From Portibacter lacus (lineage in GTDB: Bacteria; Bacteroidota; Bacteroidia; Chitinophagales; Saprospiraceae), in NCBI RefSeq assembly GCF_021533215.1, contig NZ_JAJNKA010000004.1, forward strand, positions 186,001 through 250,000: a stretch of DNA of 64,000 nucleotides, read 5' to 3'. Shown here piece by piece: positions 46,670 to 55,023 of the stretch. The position numbers and the translations under genes were made by a program. The notes beneath the pieces were generated by a model. That model saw only the letters and a list, made by a program, of their open reading frames with translations, was not told the origin of the DNA and did no database searches. Position 1 is the first letter of the stretch. Every line of letters starts with the position of its first letter.

Positions 46670-46754
46670 CAGTACTATTACATTCCTAAGCATCCGACTG
46701 AACTGTTTTTCATCTAAATGGTTCTAATATTGCACCAAATTTATACCTTGCAGC

Positions 46755-47390
46755 ATGGAAGGAATTCAATTCAATTTAACATTAGCCATTTTAGTTTTAA
46801 CAGGCTTAATTTCCTTTAGAGGATTTTCAAACAGAGCTTTTTTCGATAAGTTTAAACACTTACCTGTTGCGGAAGCTGGGAATAAGGAATATTACAGATT
46901 ACTTACTTCAGGTTTCCTTCATGGTGATTGGATGCATTTGATTTTTAATGGTTACGTCTTATTGATGTTCGGAGCGATAGTAGAAGATTATTTTGTACGC
47001 CAATTTGGAGTAGTTCCGGGAAGAGTCATGTATCTATTAATGTATATTACGTGTATTGTAGCTGCTAATATACCTTCCTTCCTTAAACATAAAAACAACC
47101 CAGCCTATAGTGCAATTGGTGCTTCAGGTGCCGTATCCGGAGTGATTTTCATCAGTATATTGATAAGCCCAATGTCTGGTATTGGTATCATCTTCATCCC
47201 GATTTATATTCCAGCATTTATCTTTGGAGTATTATATCTAGTTTATTCATCTTGGGCAGCTAAGAAACAAGATACTAGAATAGGTCATGATGCACACTTT
47301 TATGGAGCACTATATGGGATGATATTCATCATACTGTTTAACCCGTCCATAATAGCACGATTCTTTAATCAGATTGCTAATGGCTTCTAG
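46755..47390 (+). CDS. Rhomboid-family intramembrane serine protease
   Basis: A 211-residue polytopic membrane protein with about six hydrophobic segments. Rhomboid motifs are HGDWMHLIFNGYVLLMFG (helix 2, with the conserved His/Asn), the catalytic Ser in AIGASGAVSG (helix 4), and the catalytic His in HDAHFYGALYG (helix 6). Rhomboids cut transmembrane segments of substrates inside the bilayer; the substrate here is unknown. It is monocistronic, with its stop inside a perfect hairpin facing a convergent gene. An imperfect -7-like box (TACCTTGC) lies three bases before the ATG. Confidence 0.92.
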   Translation: MEGIQFNLTLAILVLTGLISFRGFSNRAFFDKFKHLPVAEAGNKEYYRLLTSGFLHGDWMHLIFNGYVLLMFGAIVEDYFVRQFGVVPGRVMYLLMYITCIVAANIPSFLKHKNNPAYSAIGASGAVSGVIFISILISPMSGIGIIFIPIYIPAFIFGVLYLVYSSWAAKKQDTRIGHDAHFYGALYGMIFIILFNPSIIARFFNQIANGF

Positions 47391-47411
47391 TCTAAACCTA
47401 TTTTAGACTAG
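47387..47411. terminator. Hairpin between convergent rhomboid and DUF4249 genes
   Basis: A perfect ten-base stem, CTAGTCTAAA (47387-47396) with TTTAGACTAG (47402-47411), and a five-base loop. The rhomboid stop codon is in the left arm. There is no T run on either side, so termination is plausible but not certain. Confidence 0.5.
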
Positions 47412-47462
47412 CCATTATCAGACTTACTTGATTGCCATTTAGAGTAAATTCAACTTCAGATG

Positions 47463-48401
47463 TTATTCAAACGTATACTCTTTTTTCGATAATCCAGCAA
47501 AGACTCCTAGTCCATTTTCTATATTTGTATACACGGAAACTGGTTCTGAAAAAAGCCCAAAATCACCTGAATCATAGTAAGCATTTAAGGATGTCGTATA
47601 CTTAAATGAATCTTCAGAATGAGTTGTAAAATTCAATCGAAGAACTTCTCTAACCTCATCTTCAAAACCTGGTGAACTATCTGAATGACTGAGTATAAAT
47701 CTTATTTTAATGGTTTTACTTTGACCATCAAATGTTTCATCACTGATTACGTAATCTCCCTCATAACCTATCGTACTTATACTCGGATCTAATTGCGTAG
47801 AAGCTTGATATATGTAAATTTTATTCTCATAAAAACTAGTATCGCCTGGTTCATAAACAAAAGTATCTAAACCTGAAGAAACGGTAGAAAGATTGATCGT
47901 ATAGTAATCTTTGCCTGGCTGATCATCTATTACAAATGAAATTTCACTTGCGGTAGACATATCCAGCGGGTCAGTTCCTACGTCATATTTAAACTTCAGG
48001 TCACGAATACTTCTATCTTCTGGGAGTATCGTGGATGCTGATGCATCTGCATAAGGCGTATGACTAACAACTACTTCATATTCTCCTCGCTCTGTGATAG
48101 GAGTATCGAAGAAATGGTAATAACGTCCATCTTGTCCTTGCTCTAGCTTAGCAATCTCATTGCCTTGATACAATAATTGCACATCCGCATTATCTAGAAA
48201 CTTGATCTCATCAGTTGGTGTTAAAACAGACTCGTTTTCTGAGATAAATGCAACGATAGAATCCGTATTGGCTTCCACGAAAGATTGAACCACCAGTTGT
48301 TTTTCAAATTGCGTATCATCTATTTCTAGATCTTTAATAAGCAGATTTTCGCAGGAACTTAGCACAAACATTGACAATAAAAAAAATAGTATATCTCTCA
48401 T
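47463..48401 (-). CDS. DUF4249 lipoprotein partnered with TonB receptor
   Basis: A 312-residue lipoprotein with lipobox SSC near residue 17 (FVLSSCENL). The body matches DUF4249: LVVQSFVEANTDSIVAFISE, an early beta-sandwich with a DNADVQLLYQGNE segment, YYHFFDTPITERGEYEVVVSH, and a C-terminal GLFSEPVSVYTNIENGLGVFAGL typical of the family. These proteins sit beside a particular class of TonB-dependent receptors in Bacteroidota, much as SusD sits beside SusC, but their ligands are not known. It starts two bases after the receptor stop and is certainly co-transcribed. Confidence 0.88.
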   Translation of the reverse strand: MRDILFFLLSMFVLSSCENLLIKDLEIDDTQFEKQLVVQSFVEANTDSIVAFISENESVLTPTDEIKFLDNADVQLLYQGNEIAKLEQGQDGRYYHFFDTPITERGEYEVVVSHTPYADASASTILPEDRSIRDLKFKYDVGTDPLDMSTASEISFVIDDQPGKDYYTINLSTVSSGLDTFVYEPGDTSFYENKIYIYQASTQLDPSISTIGYEGDYVISDETFDGQSKTIKIRFILSHSDSSPGFEDEVREVLRLNFTTHSEDSFKYTTSLNAYYDSGDFGLFSEPVSVYTNIENGLGVFAGLSKKEYTFE

Positions 48402-48403
48402 AA

Positions 48404-50815
48404 TTAAAAGTCGATTTTATAACTTATAGATGGAATAATCGGGAACAAACTGTACTGTCTTAGCACTTCTTCTCTTTCTGCTGTGCCATCAGGATTAGTG
48501 GTATACTTCGTTGTCCTCGAAAGGAAAAATGGATTTCTTCGGCTGTACGCATTGTATGCACCTATAGACCATGTACGCGTATATCTCTTACGTTCTCTTG
48601 TAAAATCAAAACCGACATCAAGTCTATGATAATCACCCATTCTGAAATCATTTCTTTCTTTAAAATACTCGATAAAACCAGAAGAAGGACCATATTGATT
48701 ATCCGTAACTGTAGGAACTAAAGATTCCGCGAAAGTAATCGCATTACCTGTTCCATAAACCCATGTTGCAGCAAAACTCACGCGCTTCGAAATTTCATAA
48801 ATTCCTACAATGGAAAGATCATGCCTTCTATCAAACTTGAAAGGATACCAATTCCCAAAATTCTTATCATCAAATTGTCTATTAGACCACGAAAGTGTAT
48901 ATCCTACCCAACCCGTCAATCGACCTTTTTTCTTTTGCAAAAAGACTTCCGCACCATATGAATTTCCTTGCCCTTGGGTTACTTGATCTTGCCAGTCTCC
49001 TAGGTTAAATAAAGAAGCTCCTTCCTTGTAACCGATCAAGTTCTTCATTTCTTTATAGTAGGCTTCCACACTAAATTCATATTGATCACCATAGGTTTTC
49101 GCGATACCTAATGCAACTTGCCAAGAATCTTGAGGTTTAATCCGCTCGGTAGTCGGTAACCATTGATCTGAAGGCAACCCTAGATTTTCGTTGGTTAAAT
49201 ACTGAACATACTGACGCATTGTTGCAAAAGATGCCTTCAGTGCATAAGAATTAGGCAGTCTAAAATTAGCTGAAATCCGCGGCTGCAATGATGTATAATT
49301 AGTGTTGTTCAAGGAGAAACCTGAAAAATGCAAACCACCATTTACTTTAAGATAATCTGTGATTTTATAGTCGTCCTCGATAAAGGCATTGTATTCTAAT
49401 GAATTCACAATATCCTGCCCAAAAATCGTATCTAAAGCAATTCCTTGAACACCATTATTTGTAATATCAGCATTAATTTCGAACAATCCTGGATTAAACT
49501 TATGCATGATTCCCTGAGCACCAAATTTCACAAAATGATTAGGTAACGGAATGTAGTCAAAATCTACTCTTAAGGATAAGTCATCGATTCCTGAATCATA
49601 ATTAGCACTCAGATTCTCACCATCTACAACTTCGCCAGCATCATTAAAATCCTCAGATCTACTTCCTATCAGCGTGTTAAAATTATACCTAGAATAGGTA
49701 GCAGTAACATTGCTGAATAATTTATTCGTCCACAAGTGATTCCATCTCGCAGCGGTCGTAATATTCCCCCACCCCAAGTTAAATTTTGTGGATTGTTCTG
49801 ACTTCCCAAAGTTGCCATCTGAGAACTCTTCTACTGTACTCACATAAAACTTATCGTCACCTGTATAAGCACTTAAGTACAATCGATCTTTGTCAGAAAT
49901 TCGATAATTTAGCTTCGCATTTAAATCATAAAAATAATATCCGAAAGTACCTTCTGCACCTTCTTGCCTTAAGCCATAACTGATAAGCGGTCTTGCTAAT
50001 ACATCAATATATGTCCTTCGAGCAGAAACAATAAAGGAAGCCTTATTCTTTACGATCGGCCCCTCGAAAGTAAACTTAGAAGAGATCAGGCCTACTGAAG
50101 CAGAACCATGATATTCTTGGTTATTACCTTCCTTCATGTTAATTTCTAATACCGAAGATAGTCGTCCTCCATACCGTGCTGGGAATCCACCTTTAGTCAA
50201 TTTCACATCCTTTATAGCATCTGCATTGAAAACAGAAAAGAAACCGAAAAGGTGATTCGCATTATATACAGGAACGCCATCTAATAGAATCAAGTTCTGA
50301 TCTGGTGATCCACCTCGAACATAAAGTCCAGACTGCCCTTCCCCACCAGACTGCACTCCTGGTAACAATTGGAGTGTTTTCAGTACATCCACTTCACCTA
50401 AAAGCGCAGGAATTTTCTTGATTTGAGCAATCGGAACATCGATGACACTCATTTCTGTTTTCTCCTCAATTTTCTGAGCATTAGTCGCCACAATTTCCAC
50501 AGTTTCTAACTCCACAGACTCACCCAAGTTAATATTTAAAGTAACGTCTTTATCAAGGTAAATACCGATAGATTGGGACTGATATCCGATATAAGAAAAG
50601 TTTAAATAAACAGAATCTTTAGGAAGTGTAATACTGTAAAACCCATAGAGATTCGAAACGGTTCCCACTCCATTTGTGGTCTCGAAAAGGTTGGCAGAAA
50701 TTAATTCCTCCCCTGTCGAAGCATCTCGAATGTATCCGGAAATAGTGTATTTCTCCTGGGCTGACAGGCTTATAGATAAGACTATCCCAAGGAACAATAG
50801 TAGTTGTTTTGTCAT
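48404..50815 (-). CDS. TonB-dependent receptor (carboxypeptidase-regulatory-domain type)
   Basis: An outer-membrane receptor of 803 residues from the Met at 50815, which begins a signal peptide (cleavage after LSAQ); an in-frame Met 33 bases upstream gives a less sensible N terminus. Domains: carboxypeptidase-regulatory-like (YTISGYIRDASTGEELISAN), plug (LPGVQSGGEGQSGLYVRGGSPDQNLILLDGVPVYNANHLFGFF), and barrel ending in Phe (SISYKIDF). The GGSPDQNLILLDG plug form is typical of receptors paired with DUF4249 lipoproteins rather than SusD. The substrate is unknown. A consensus -7 element lies about 30 bases upstream. Confidence 0.93.
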   Translation of the reverse strand: MTKQLLLFLGIVLSISLSAQEKYTISGYIRDASTGEELISANLFETTNGVGTVSNLYGFYSITLPKDSVYLNFSYIGYQSQSIGIYLDKDVTLNINLGESVELETVEIVATNAQKIEEKTEMSVIDVPIAQIKKIPALLGEVDVLKTLQLLPGVQSGGEGQSGLYVRGGSPDQNLILLDGVPVYNANHLFGFFSVFNADAIKDVKLTKGGFPARYGGRLSSVLEINMKEGNNQEYHGSASVGLISSKFTFEGPIVKNKASFIVSARRTYIDVLARPLISYGLRQEGAEGTFGYYFYDLNAKLNYRISDKDRLYLSAYTGDDKFYVSTVEEFSDGNFGKSEQSTKFNLGWGNITTAARWNHLWTNKLFSNVTATYSRYNFNTLIGSRSEDFNDAGEVVDGENLSANYDSGIDDLSLRVDFDYIPLPNHFVKFGAQGIMHKFNPGLFEINADITNNGVQGIALDTIFGQDIVNSLEYNAFIEDDYKITDYLKVNGGLHFSGFSLNNTNYTSLQPRISANFRLPNSYALKASFATMRQYVQYLTNENLGLPSDQWLPTTERIKPQDSWQVALGIAKTYGDQYEFSVEAYYKEMKNLIGYKEGASLFNLGDWQDQVTQGQGNSYGAEVFLQKKKGRLTGWVGYTLSWSNRQFDDKNFGNWYPFKFDRRHDLSIVGIYEISKRVSFAATWVYGTGNAITFAESLVPTVTDNQYGPSSGFIEYFKERNDFRMGDYHRLDVGFDFTRERKRYTRTWSIGAYNAYSRRNPFFLSRTTKYTTNPDGTAEREEVLRQYSLFPIIPSISYKIDF

Positions 50816-50845
50816 TCCAATTGTTTTTCTGTGTACTAGAACGAA

Positions 50846-50853
50846 CAAAATTA
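50846..50853 (-). promoter_or_regulatory. Bacteroidota -7 promoter element TAATTTTG
   Basis: The minus strand reads TAATTTTG, an exact TAnnTTTG match 30 bases upstream of the TonB receptor start at 50815. Confidence 0.45.
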
Positions 50854-50985
50854 GGTATTGTTACAGTATATATAATAAAGTTTTGACATTTAAGTCGAAA
50901 GTAACTCCCTGTAAATTTTCCTTTTGAAAAGCATGAAATCAACCAACCTTTTGTTTAATCACGGCGTCTATAAAAGAAAAAAATC

Positions 50986-51336
50986 ATGAAATATCTAATC
51001 TATATATTGAGTTTCGCATTTATCATTTCTTGTAATAAAGATCCAGACCCTGAAATAGATGATTCCGTTCCAGCTTGTATCCAAGCGCAGATAGATACCT
51101 TTAAGGCCAATTCTGATCCGTGTTCACAAAGAGGACCAAGCGTAATAGAATATAAATTTCAGGATGAAACCGTTTATGCTTTTGATATGGGTCAATGTAT
51201 TTCTGATGGAAGTACGATGATTCTCAATGCTACGTGTGAAAATATCTGCACATTAGGGACCATTATCGGAATAACAGAATGTCGAGGTGAACAATTTAGT
51301 AATGCAGTGGAAGTTAGGGTGCTATGGCAAGAATAA
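50986..51336 (+). CDS. Small DUF6970-like lipoprotein
   Basis: A 116-residue lipoprotein with lipobox ISC (FIISCNKDP) near residue 16. The mature domain has six Cys residues after the lipid Cys and the order C-x2-QIDTFK, VIEYKFQDETVYAFD, CISDGSTMILNATCENIC and a Gly/Cys C-terminal part. This resembles DUF6970-type domains of Bacteroidota (IEYxYxxxxVYxF, then Cys pairs around an N-x-x-C-x-x-I-C motif). No activity is known. It is isolated and followed by the 128-bp tandem repeat array. Confidence 0.65.
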   Translation: MKYLIYILSFAFIISCNKDPDPEIDDSVPACIQAQIDTFKANSDPCSQRGPSVIEYKFQDETVYAFDMGQCISDGSTMILNATCENICTLGTIIGITECRGEQFSNAVEVRVLWQE

Positions 51337-51380
51337 TTTCGGTTTTTTGTTTTTAGTTTTTTGTTACAGTGAGTAACCAA

Positions 51381-51950
51381 AGGAGCTTGGATTTCAGTCC
51401 GAGGAAAAAAGAGCGAGATCGAAGATCGAGTGAATTTTAACTTTTGTTTCTTGACAAATAAGCTACATCAGTTTCATAAAGGTAAGTCCTCAGATTAAGT
51501 TCTTAAACAGGAGCTTGGACTTCAGTCCGAGGAAGAAAGAGCGAGATCGAAGATCGAGTGAATTTTATTTTTTGCTACTTGACAATTAAGCTACATCAGT
51601 TTCATAAAGGTAAGTCCTCAGATGAGATTCTTAAACAGGAGCTTGGACTTCAGTCCGAGGAAGAAAGAGCGAGATCGAAGATCGAGTGAATTTTATTTTT
51701 TGCTACTTGACAATTAAGCTACATCAGTTTCATCAAGGTAAGTCCTCAGATGAGATTCTTAAACAGGAGCTTGGACTTCAGTCCGAGGAAGAAAGAGCGA
51801 GATCGAAGATCGAGTGAATTTTATTTTTTGTTACTTGACAAATAAGCTACTTCAATTTCATCAAGGTAAGTCCTCAGATTAGGTTCTTAAACAGGAGCTT
51901 GGACTTCAGTCCGAGGTGGAAAAAACGAGATCGAAGATCAAGTGAATTTC
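51381..51950 (+). repeat. Five tandem copies of a 128-bp hairpin-containing repeat
   Basis: Units begin AGGAGCTTGGA at 51381, 51509, 51637, 51765 and 51893, exactly 128 bases apart. Each has the hairpin CTTGGACT-TC-AGTCCGAG, a GATCGAAGATCG segment, a T-rich stretch and GTAAGTCCTCAG. The last copy ends early, near 51950. No open frame runs through, so it is not coding. A single copy in inverted orientation is at 24001-24054. The rest of the 739-bp gap (51337-52075) shows nothing else. Confidence 0.93.
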
Positions 51951-52075
51951 TCCCGATGATAAAGCAAATCGTTTATTGCTTCAACTTCCTTACAGCAAAT
52001 TCTTAATACCAAGTAATCAATATTCTAAAATTGAAAATCATTTAGTTTTTCTATCTTTCAATAATATAATCGAAA

Positions 52076-52792
52076 TTGAAGGATTTAAACAACATATCAA
52101 GACTATCTAGACTGACAGCAATATTGACTATGCTGCAATCTAAGAAAATATTGACCTCAAGCGAAATAGCCAAGAAATTTGATATTAGTAAACGGACTGC
52201 CTACCGAGACATTAAAGCTTTAGAAGCTTCTGGAATTCCTATCTACACGGTAGAAGGAAAAGGATATTCTTTAGTCGATGGTTTCAATGTTCCACCGGTC
52301 ATGTTTACGGAAGAAGAAGCAAATGCCTTAATTACTGCACACCACATTATTCTTCAAAACAGAGATAAATCCTTAGTTAAGAATCATTCATCTGCAATAG
52401 AAAAACTGAAAACCACCCTTAAGTCAGCAGGTAAAGAGAAGGTTGAATTATTAAGCCAACGAGTGGCTTATATGAAAAATTTTAAACGCGAAAATTCCAG
52501 CGACTCCTTATCCGACATACAAAAAGCAATTACAGATTTAAAAATTATTAAAATAGATTATGTGAACGCAGCGGGTGTTTCTTCTTCCCGTGAAATAGAA
52601 CCTCAAGCGCTTTATCATACACAAGAAAATTGGATCCTAATTGCTTGGTGTAGAAAGCGAAACGCCTTTCGCGAATTCAGATTGGATCGTATTCAAAAAT
52701 TGGTCGTACTTAATCAAAAATTTGATGATCGTTCATTTCTTCTTTTAGATTACTTTGCTGAATTAATTGAATTGGCTAAGAAGCATTCATAA
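52076..52792 (+). CDS. YafY-type HTH/WYL-domain transcriptional regulator
   Basis: A 238-residue regulator. Residues about 8-65 are an HTH_11 winged helix (LTAILTMLQSKKILTSSEIAKKFDISKRTAYRDIKALEASGIPIY), followed by the linker YSLVDGFNVPPVMFTEEEANAL. The C-terminal WYL domain (about 145-235) has a variant core, with IKIDYVNAAGVSSSREIEP, ENWILIAWCRKRNAFREFRLDRI. Translation appears to start at TTG 52076, as the first in-frame ATG (MLQSK) lies inside the DNA-binding domain. Such regulators often neighbour GyrI-like effector-binding proteins; one is encoded next, after a tandem-repeat block. Ligand unknown. Confidence 0.9.
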   Translation: MKDLNNISRLSRLTAILTMLQSKKILTSSEIAKKFDISKRTAYRDIKALEASGIPIYTVEGKGYSLVDGFNVPPVMFTEEEANALITAHHIILQNRDKSLVKNHSSAIEKLKTTLKSAGKEKVELLSQRVAYMKNFKRENSSDSLSDIQKAITDLKIIKIDYVNAAGVSSSREIEPQALYHTQENWILIAWCRKRNAFREFRLDRIQKLVVLNQKFDDRSFLLLDYFAELIELAKKHS

Positions 52793-52811
52793 AGAGCACT
52801 ATAGACTCCTT

Positions 52812-53235
52812 ACCTACGGAACTTATCTCATCATCACACTAGCAATTTCATAGTATTACCTCTAGTGAGCCTATGAATATTGCGGTTTAAATTTAAACTT
52901 AAAATTTCATCATAAACTAATACCTCGAAAAAGGTGTCGCACCTACGGAGCTGATATTATATGCTCTTTCAGAGCTACATAGGTTTAGTACCTACGGCAC
53001 CACATCACATTAGCAATTTCATAGTATCACCTCCAGTGAGCCTATGAATATTGCGGGTATACATTTGAATTTAAAATTTTATCATAAACTAATACCTCGA
53101 AAAAGGTGTCGCACCTACGGAGCTGATATTATATGCTCTTTCAGAGCTACATAGGTTTAGTACCTACGGCACCTCATCACAATAGCAATTTCATAGTATC
53201 ACCTCTAGTGAGCCTATGAATATTGTGGGTATCCA
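52812..53235. repeat. Tandem repeats of about 171 bp
   Basis: AGCAATTTCATAGTAT recurs at 52841, 53012 and 53184 (periods 171 and 172). Units contain CACCTCYAGTGAGCCTATGAAT, AATACCTCGAAAAAGGTG, the hairpin AGGTGTCGCACCT and GCTCTTTCAGAGCTAC. There are two full copies and one partial copy. No coding potential is seen; the remaining bases to 53354 form the leader of the next gene. Confidence 0.88.
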
Positions 53236-53354
53236 TTCAAGAATCTCAAGAAAAACACATAATCAATAAATTTATTTGCACCCCATAGCACACCCTTGCC
53301 AAAGGGTTGTCATTCCACTACCTTAAACTTGTGCAAACATTAAAAAATAAAACA

Positions 53355-53813
53355 ATGAGCAAAGTAAAATTAGATGGATTCAAAATTATTGGTATTTCTA
53401 AAAGAACAATTAACGGCCATGATACTGGCGCTATAGATATTCCTGCACTTTGGCAAAAATTCATGGGTCAAAAAATAATGGAACAGATTCCAAACAAAGT
53501 AAGTGAAGAGATCTTCGCAATCTATACCGATTATGAAGGCGATTTCACCAAGCCATATACTTTTATACTTGGATGCAAGGTTAGTAGTCTAGATGAAATT
53601 CCTGAAGGAATGGTTTCTCTAGAAATAGCTCTATGCCATTATGAGCAAATTACCATCAACGGAGATTTGACTCAAGGGGTTATGGTTTACCAAGCATGGG
53701 AGAAAATTTGGAAAATGGATATCAATCGATCCTACCAATCAGATTTTGAGATTTACGGTGCTAAAACCATGAATCCAAATGATGCAGAAGTAGACATTTT
53801 CGTTTCTGTTTAG
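53355..53813 (+). CDS. GyrI-like/AraC effector-binding-domain protein
   Basis: A 152-residue stand-alone small-molecule-binding domain of the GyrI/BacT effector-binding fold, starting at ATG 53355, because the upstream in-frame Met adds a non-homologous tail. Landmarks are FKIIGISKRTINGHDTGAIDIPALWQKF, EIFAIYTDYEGDFTKPYTFILGCKV, and the C-terminal SYQSDFEIYGAKTMNPNDAEVDIFVSV, which carries the conserved acidic YG strand. No DNA-binding part is present. It follows the WYL regulator in the same direction and is 15 bp before a DUF1801 gene, so the two form an operon. Ligand unknown. Confidence 0.88.
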   Translation: MSKVKLDGFKIIGISKRTINGHDTGAIDIPALWQKFMGQKIMEQIPNKVSEEIFAIYTDYEGDFTKPYTFILGCKVSSLDEIPEGMVSLEIALCHYEQITINGDLTQGVMVYQAWEKIWKMDINRSYQSDFEIYGAKTMNPNDAEVDIFVSV

Positions 53814-53828
53814 TATCTTTCTAGAAAA

Positions 53829-54245
53829 ATGGCTGCAAATAAAACAATTCCGACTGATGAAAGTGTAGATATATACATTGACACTTTACCTAATGAACGA
53901 AAACAAAACGAAGCACGCCAGGTCCTTGAAATGATAAAAGATATAACTGAAAGGGCGCCACGAATGTGGGGCCCTTCTATCATTGGGTTTGATCGAACAT
54001 CTTATAAACATGGAGAAATGCCTATGCTTGCTTTCTCACCTAGAAAAACAAACTTCGTATTCTACATCATTAATGATACAGAAGAACAAAATAACTTACT
54101 GAAGAACTTAGGCAAATATAGAACTGGGAAGGTTTGTTTGTACGTCAACAAACTTGCGGATATTAACTTAGAAGTTTTAGAGAAACTTCTAAAATCCTCA
54201 TGGGATAGAGCTCTAAAAGGTGGTAAAAATGTTGGCACTTGCTAA
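53829..54245 (+). CDS. DUF1801 domain protein
   Basis: A 138-residue cytoplasmic protein with the DUF1801 pattern: VDIYIDTLPNERKQNEARQVLEMI helix, MWGPSIIGFDRTSYKH, MPMLAFSPRKTNFVFYI and a C-terminal KYRTGKVCLYVNKLADINLEVLEKLLKSSW. The fold is related to YdhG-type iron-chaperone-like proteins; no catalytic residues are known. It lies in an operon with the GyrI-like gene and, 25 bp downstream, an unrecognised protein. Confidence 0.88.
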   Translation: MAANKTIPTDESVDIYIDTLPNERKQNEARQVLEMIKDITERAPRMWGPSIIGFDRTSYKHGEMPMLAFSPRKTNFVFYIINDTEEQNNLLKNLGKYRTGKVCLYVNKLADINLEVLEKLLKSSWDRALKGGKNVGTC

Positions 54246-54270
54246 TTCATGACCATAAAAAAATTAAGAT

Positions 54271-54885
54271 ATGACAGAATCAATGAAAGTCTGGCAGGAG
54301 ATGCTAGACAAACGCAGTTTAGCCAAGTACTTTGAAGGAGTTTTCAACAAAATAGGAATCGAAGTAGAAGATACTGGTGAACGATTTACAGTAATTCATC
54401 GATCAGATAAATTTGAAATGGTAGAAGGCATTTCATCAGATGTTGATTATGAAATCAAACTGAAAGCACAAAACATAAGTAATATGAAAGCTCACGGTGA
54501 TGATGGCGTCATCAATGCGGAGGAATCTTTCAGGATCATGAGTGTTTTGTTTACCCCATTAACTATCGCTTCTTTACAAAACCCAGTTTTATCTCAACCT
54601 TTTTTCCGTAAGCTTTCTGGCATCGAAAACCATATTACGGTTTATCTCGACCATCCTGAAACTGATGAATATGCAGTACATACTTTGATTTATATTAACA
54701 AAGAATGGATTGTCGTTCCTGGCGCACACGGCCACGCGAAACGTGTTTTTCGATTGAGACCTAGTGATGCAATAGATTATCAACGTCAAGTTTTCACTGC
54801 TCTTAATGACGGCAGTCTAAAAGGTTGGCAATCATTTAAGAAATGGTATTTCAATTGGCGAAAAAGTGTAAGTGAGAAGAGATAA
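54271..54885 (+). CDS. Cytoplasmic protein of unknown function
   Basis: A 204-residue protein with no signal or membrane segment. It begins with an amphipathic helix (SMKVWQEMLDKRSLAKYFEGVFNKIG), then a beta-rich part (FTVIHRSDKFEMVEGISSDVDYEIKLK) and mixed segments with a Trp-rich basic C terminus (WQSFKKWYFNWRKS). The beta-rich part may be SCP2-like (sterol-carrier/lipid-binding fold), but I could not confirm that by reading. It is the third gene after the GyrI-like and DUF1801 genes and is followed by the terminator of the convergent oxidoreductase gene. Confidence 0.7.
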   Translation: MTESMKVWQEMLDKRSLAKYFEGVFNKIGIEVEDTGERFTVIHRSDKFEMVEGISSDVDYEIKLKAQNISNMKAHGDDGVINAEESFRIMSVLFTPLTIASLQNPVLSQPFFRKLSGIENHITVYLDHPETDEYAVHTLIYINKEWIVVPGAHGHAKRVFRLRPSDAIDYQRQVFTALNDGSLKGWQSFKKWYFNWRKSVSEKR

Positions 54886-54959
54886 CTTCGAAATCGTTCT
54901 ACATTTTACAATATGTGACTGCACGTAAAACCGTTCATTTTCAAAGGAGAATTACTCAT

Positions 54960-55003
54960 AAAAAAAATGCAGCCACTCTTAGTGTCTAAGAAGTAGCTGC
55001 ATT
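54960..55003 (-). terminator. Intrinsic terminator of the Gfo/Idh gene (minus strand)
   Basis: AATGCAGC (54966-54973) pairs with GCTGCATT (54996-55003), and the stem continues through CTTAG/CTAAG. Read on the minus strand, eight Ts follow (54967-54960). It lies 20 bases after the oxidoreductase stop at 55024. Confidence 0.82.
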
Positions 55004-55023
55004 AAAAATCATTTTGTTTTTTC

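Noticed and set aside
51381-51950. Possibility that the 128-bp array is an integron attC array or a CRISPR
   Set aside because: Units are adjacent without cassettes or variable spacers, no RYYYAAC/GTTRRRY boxes pair as in attC, and no integrase or cas gene is near.
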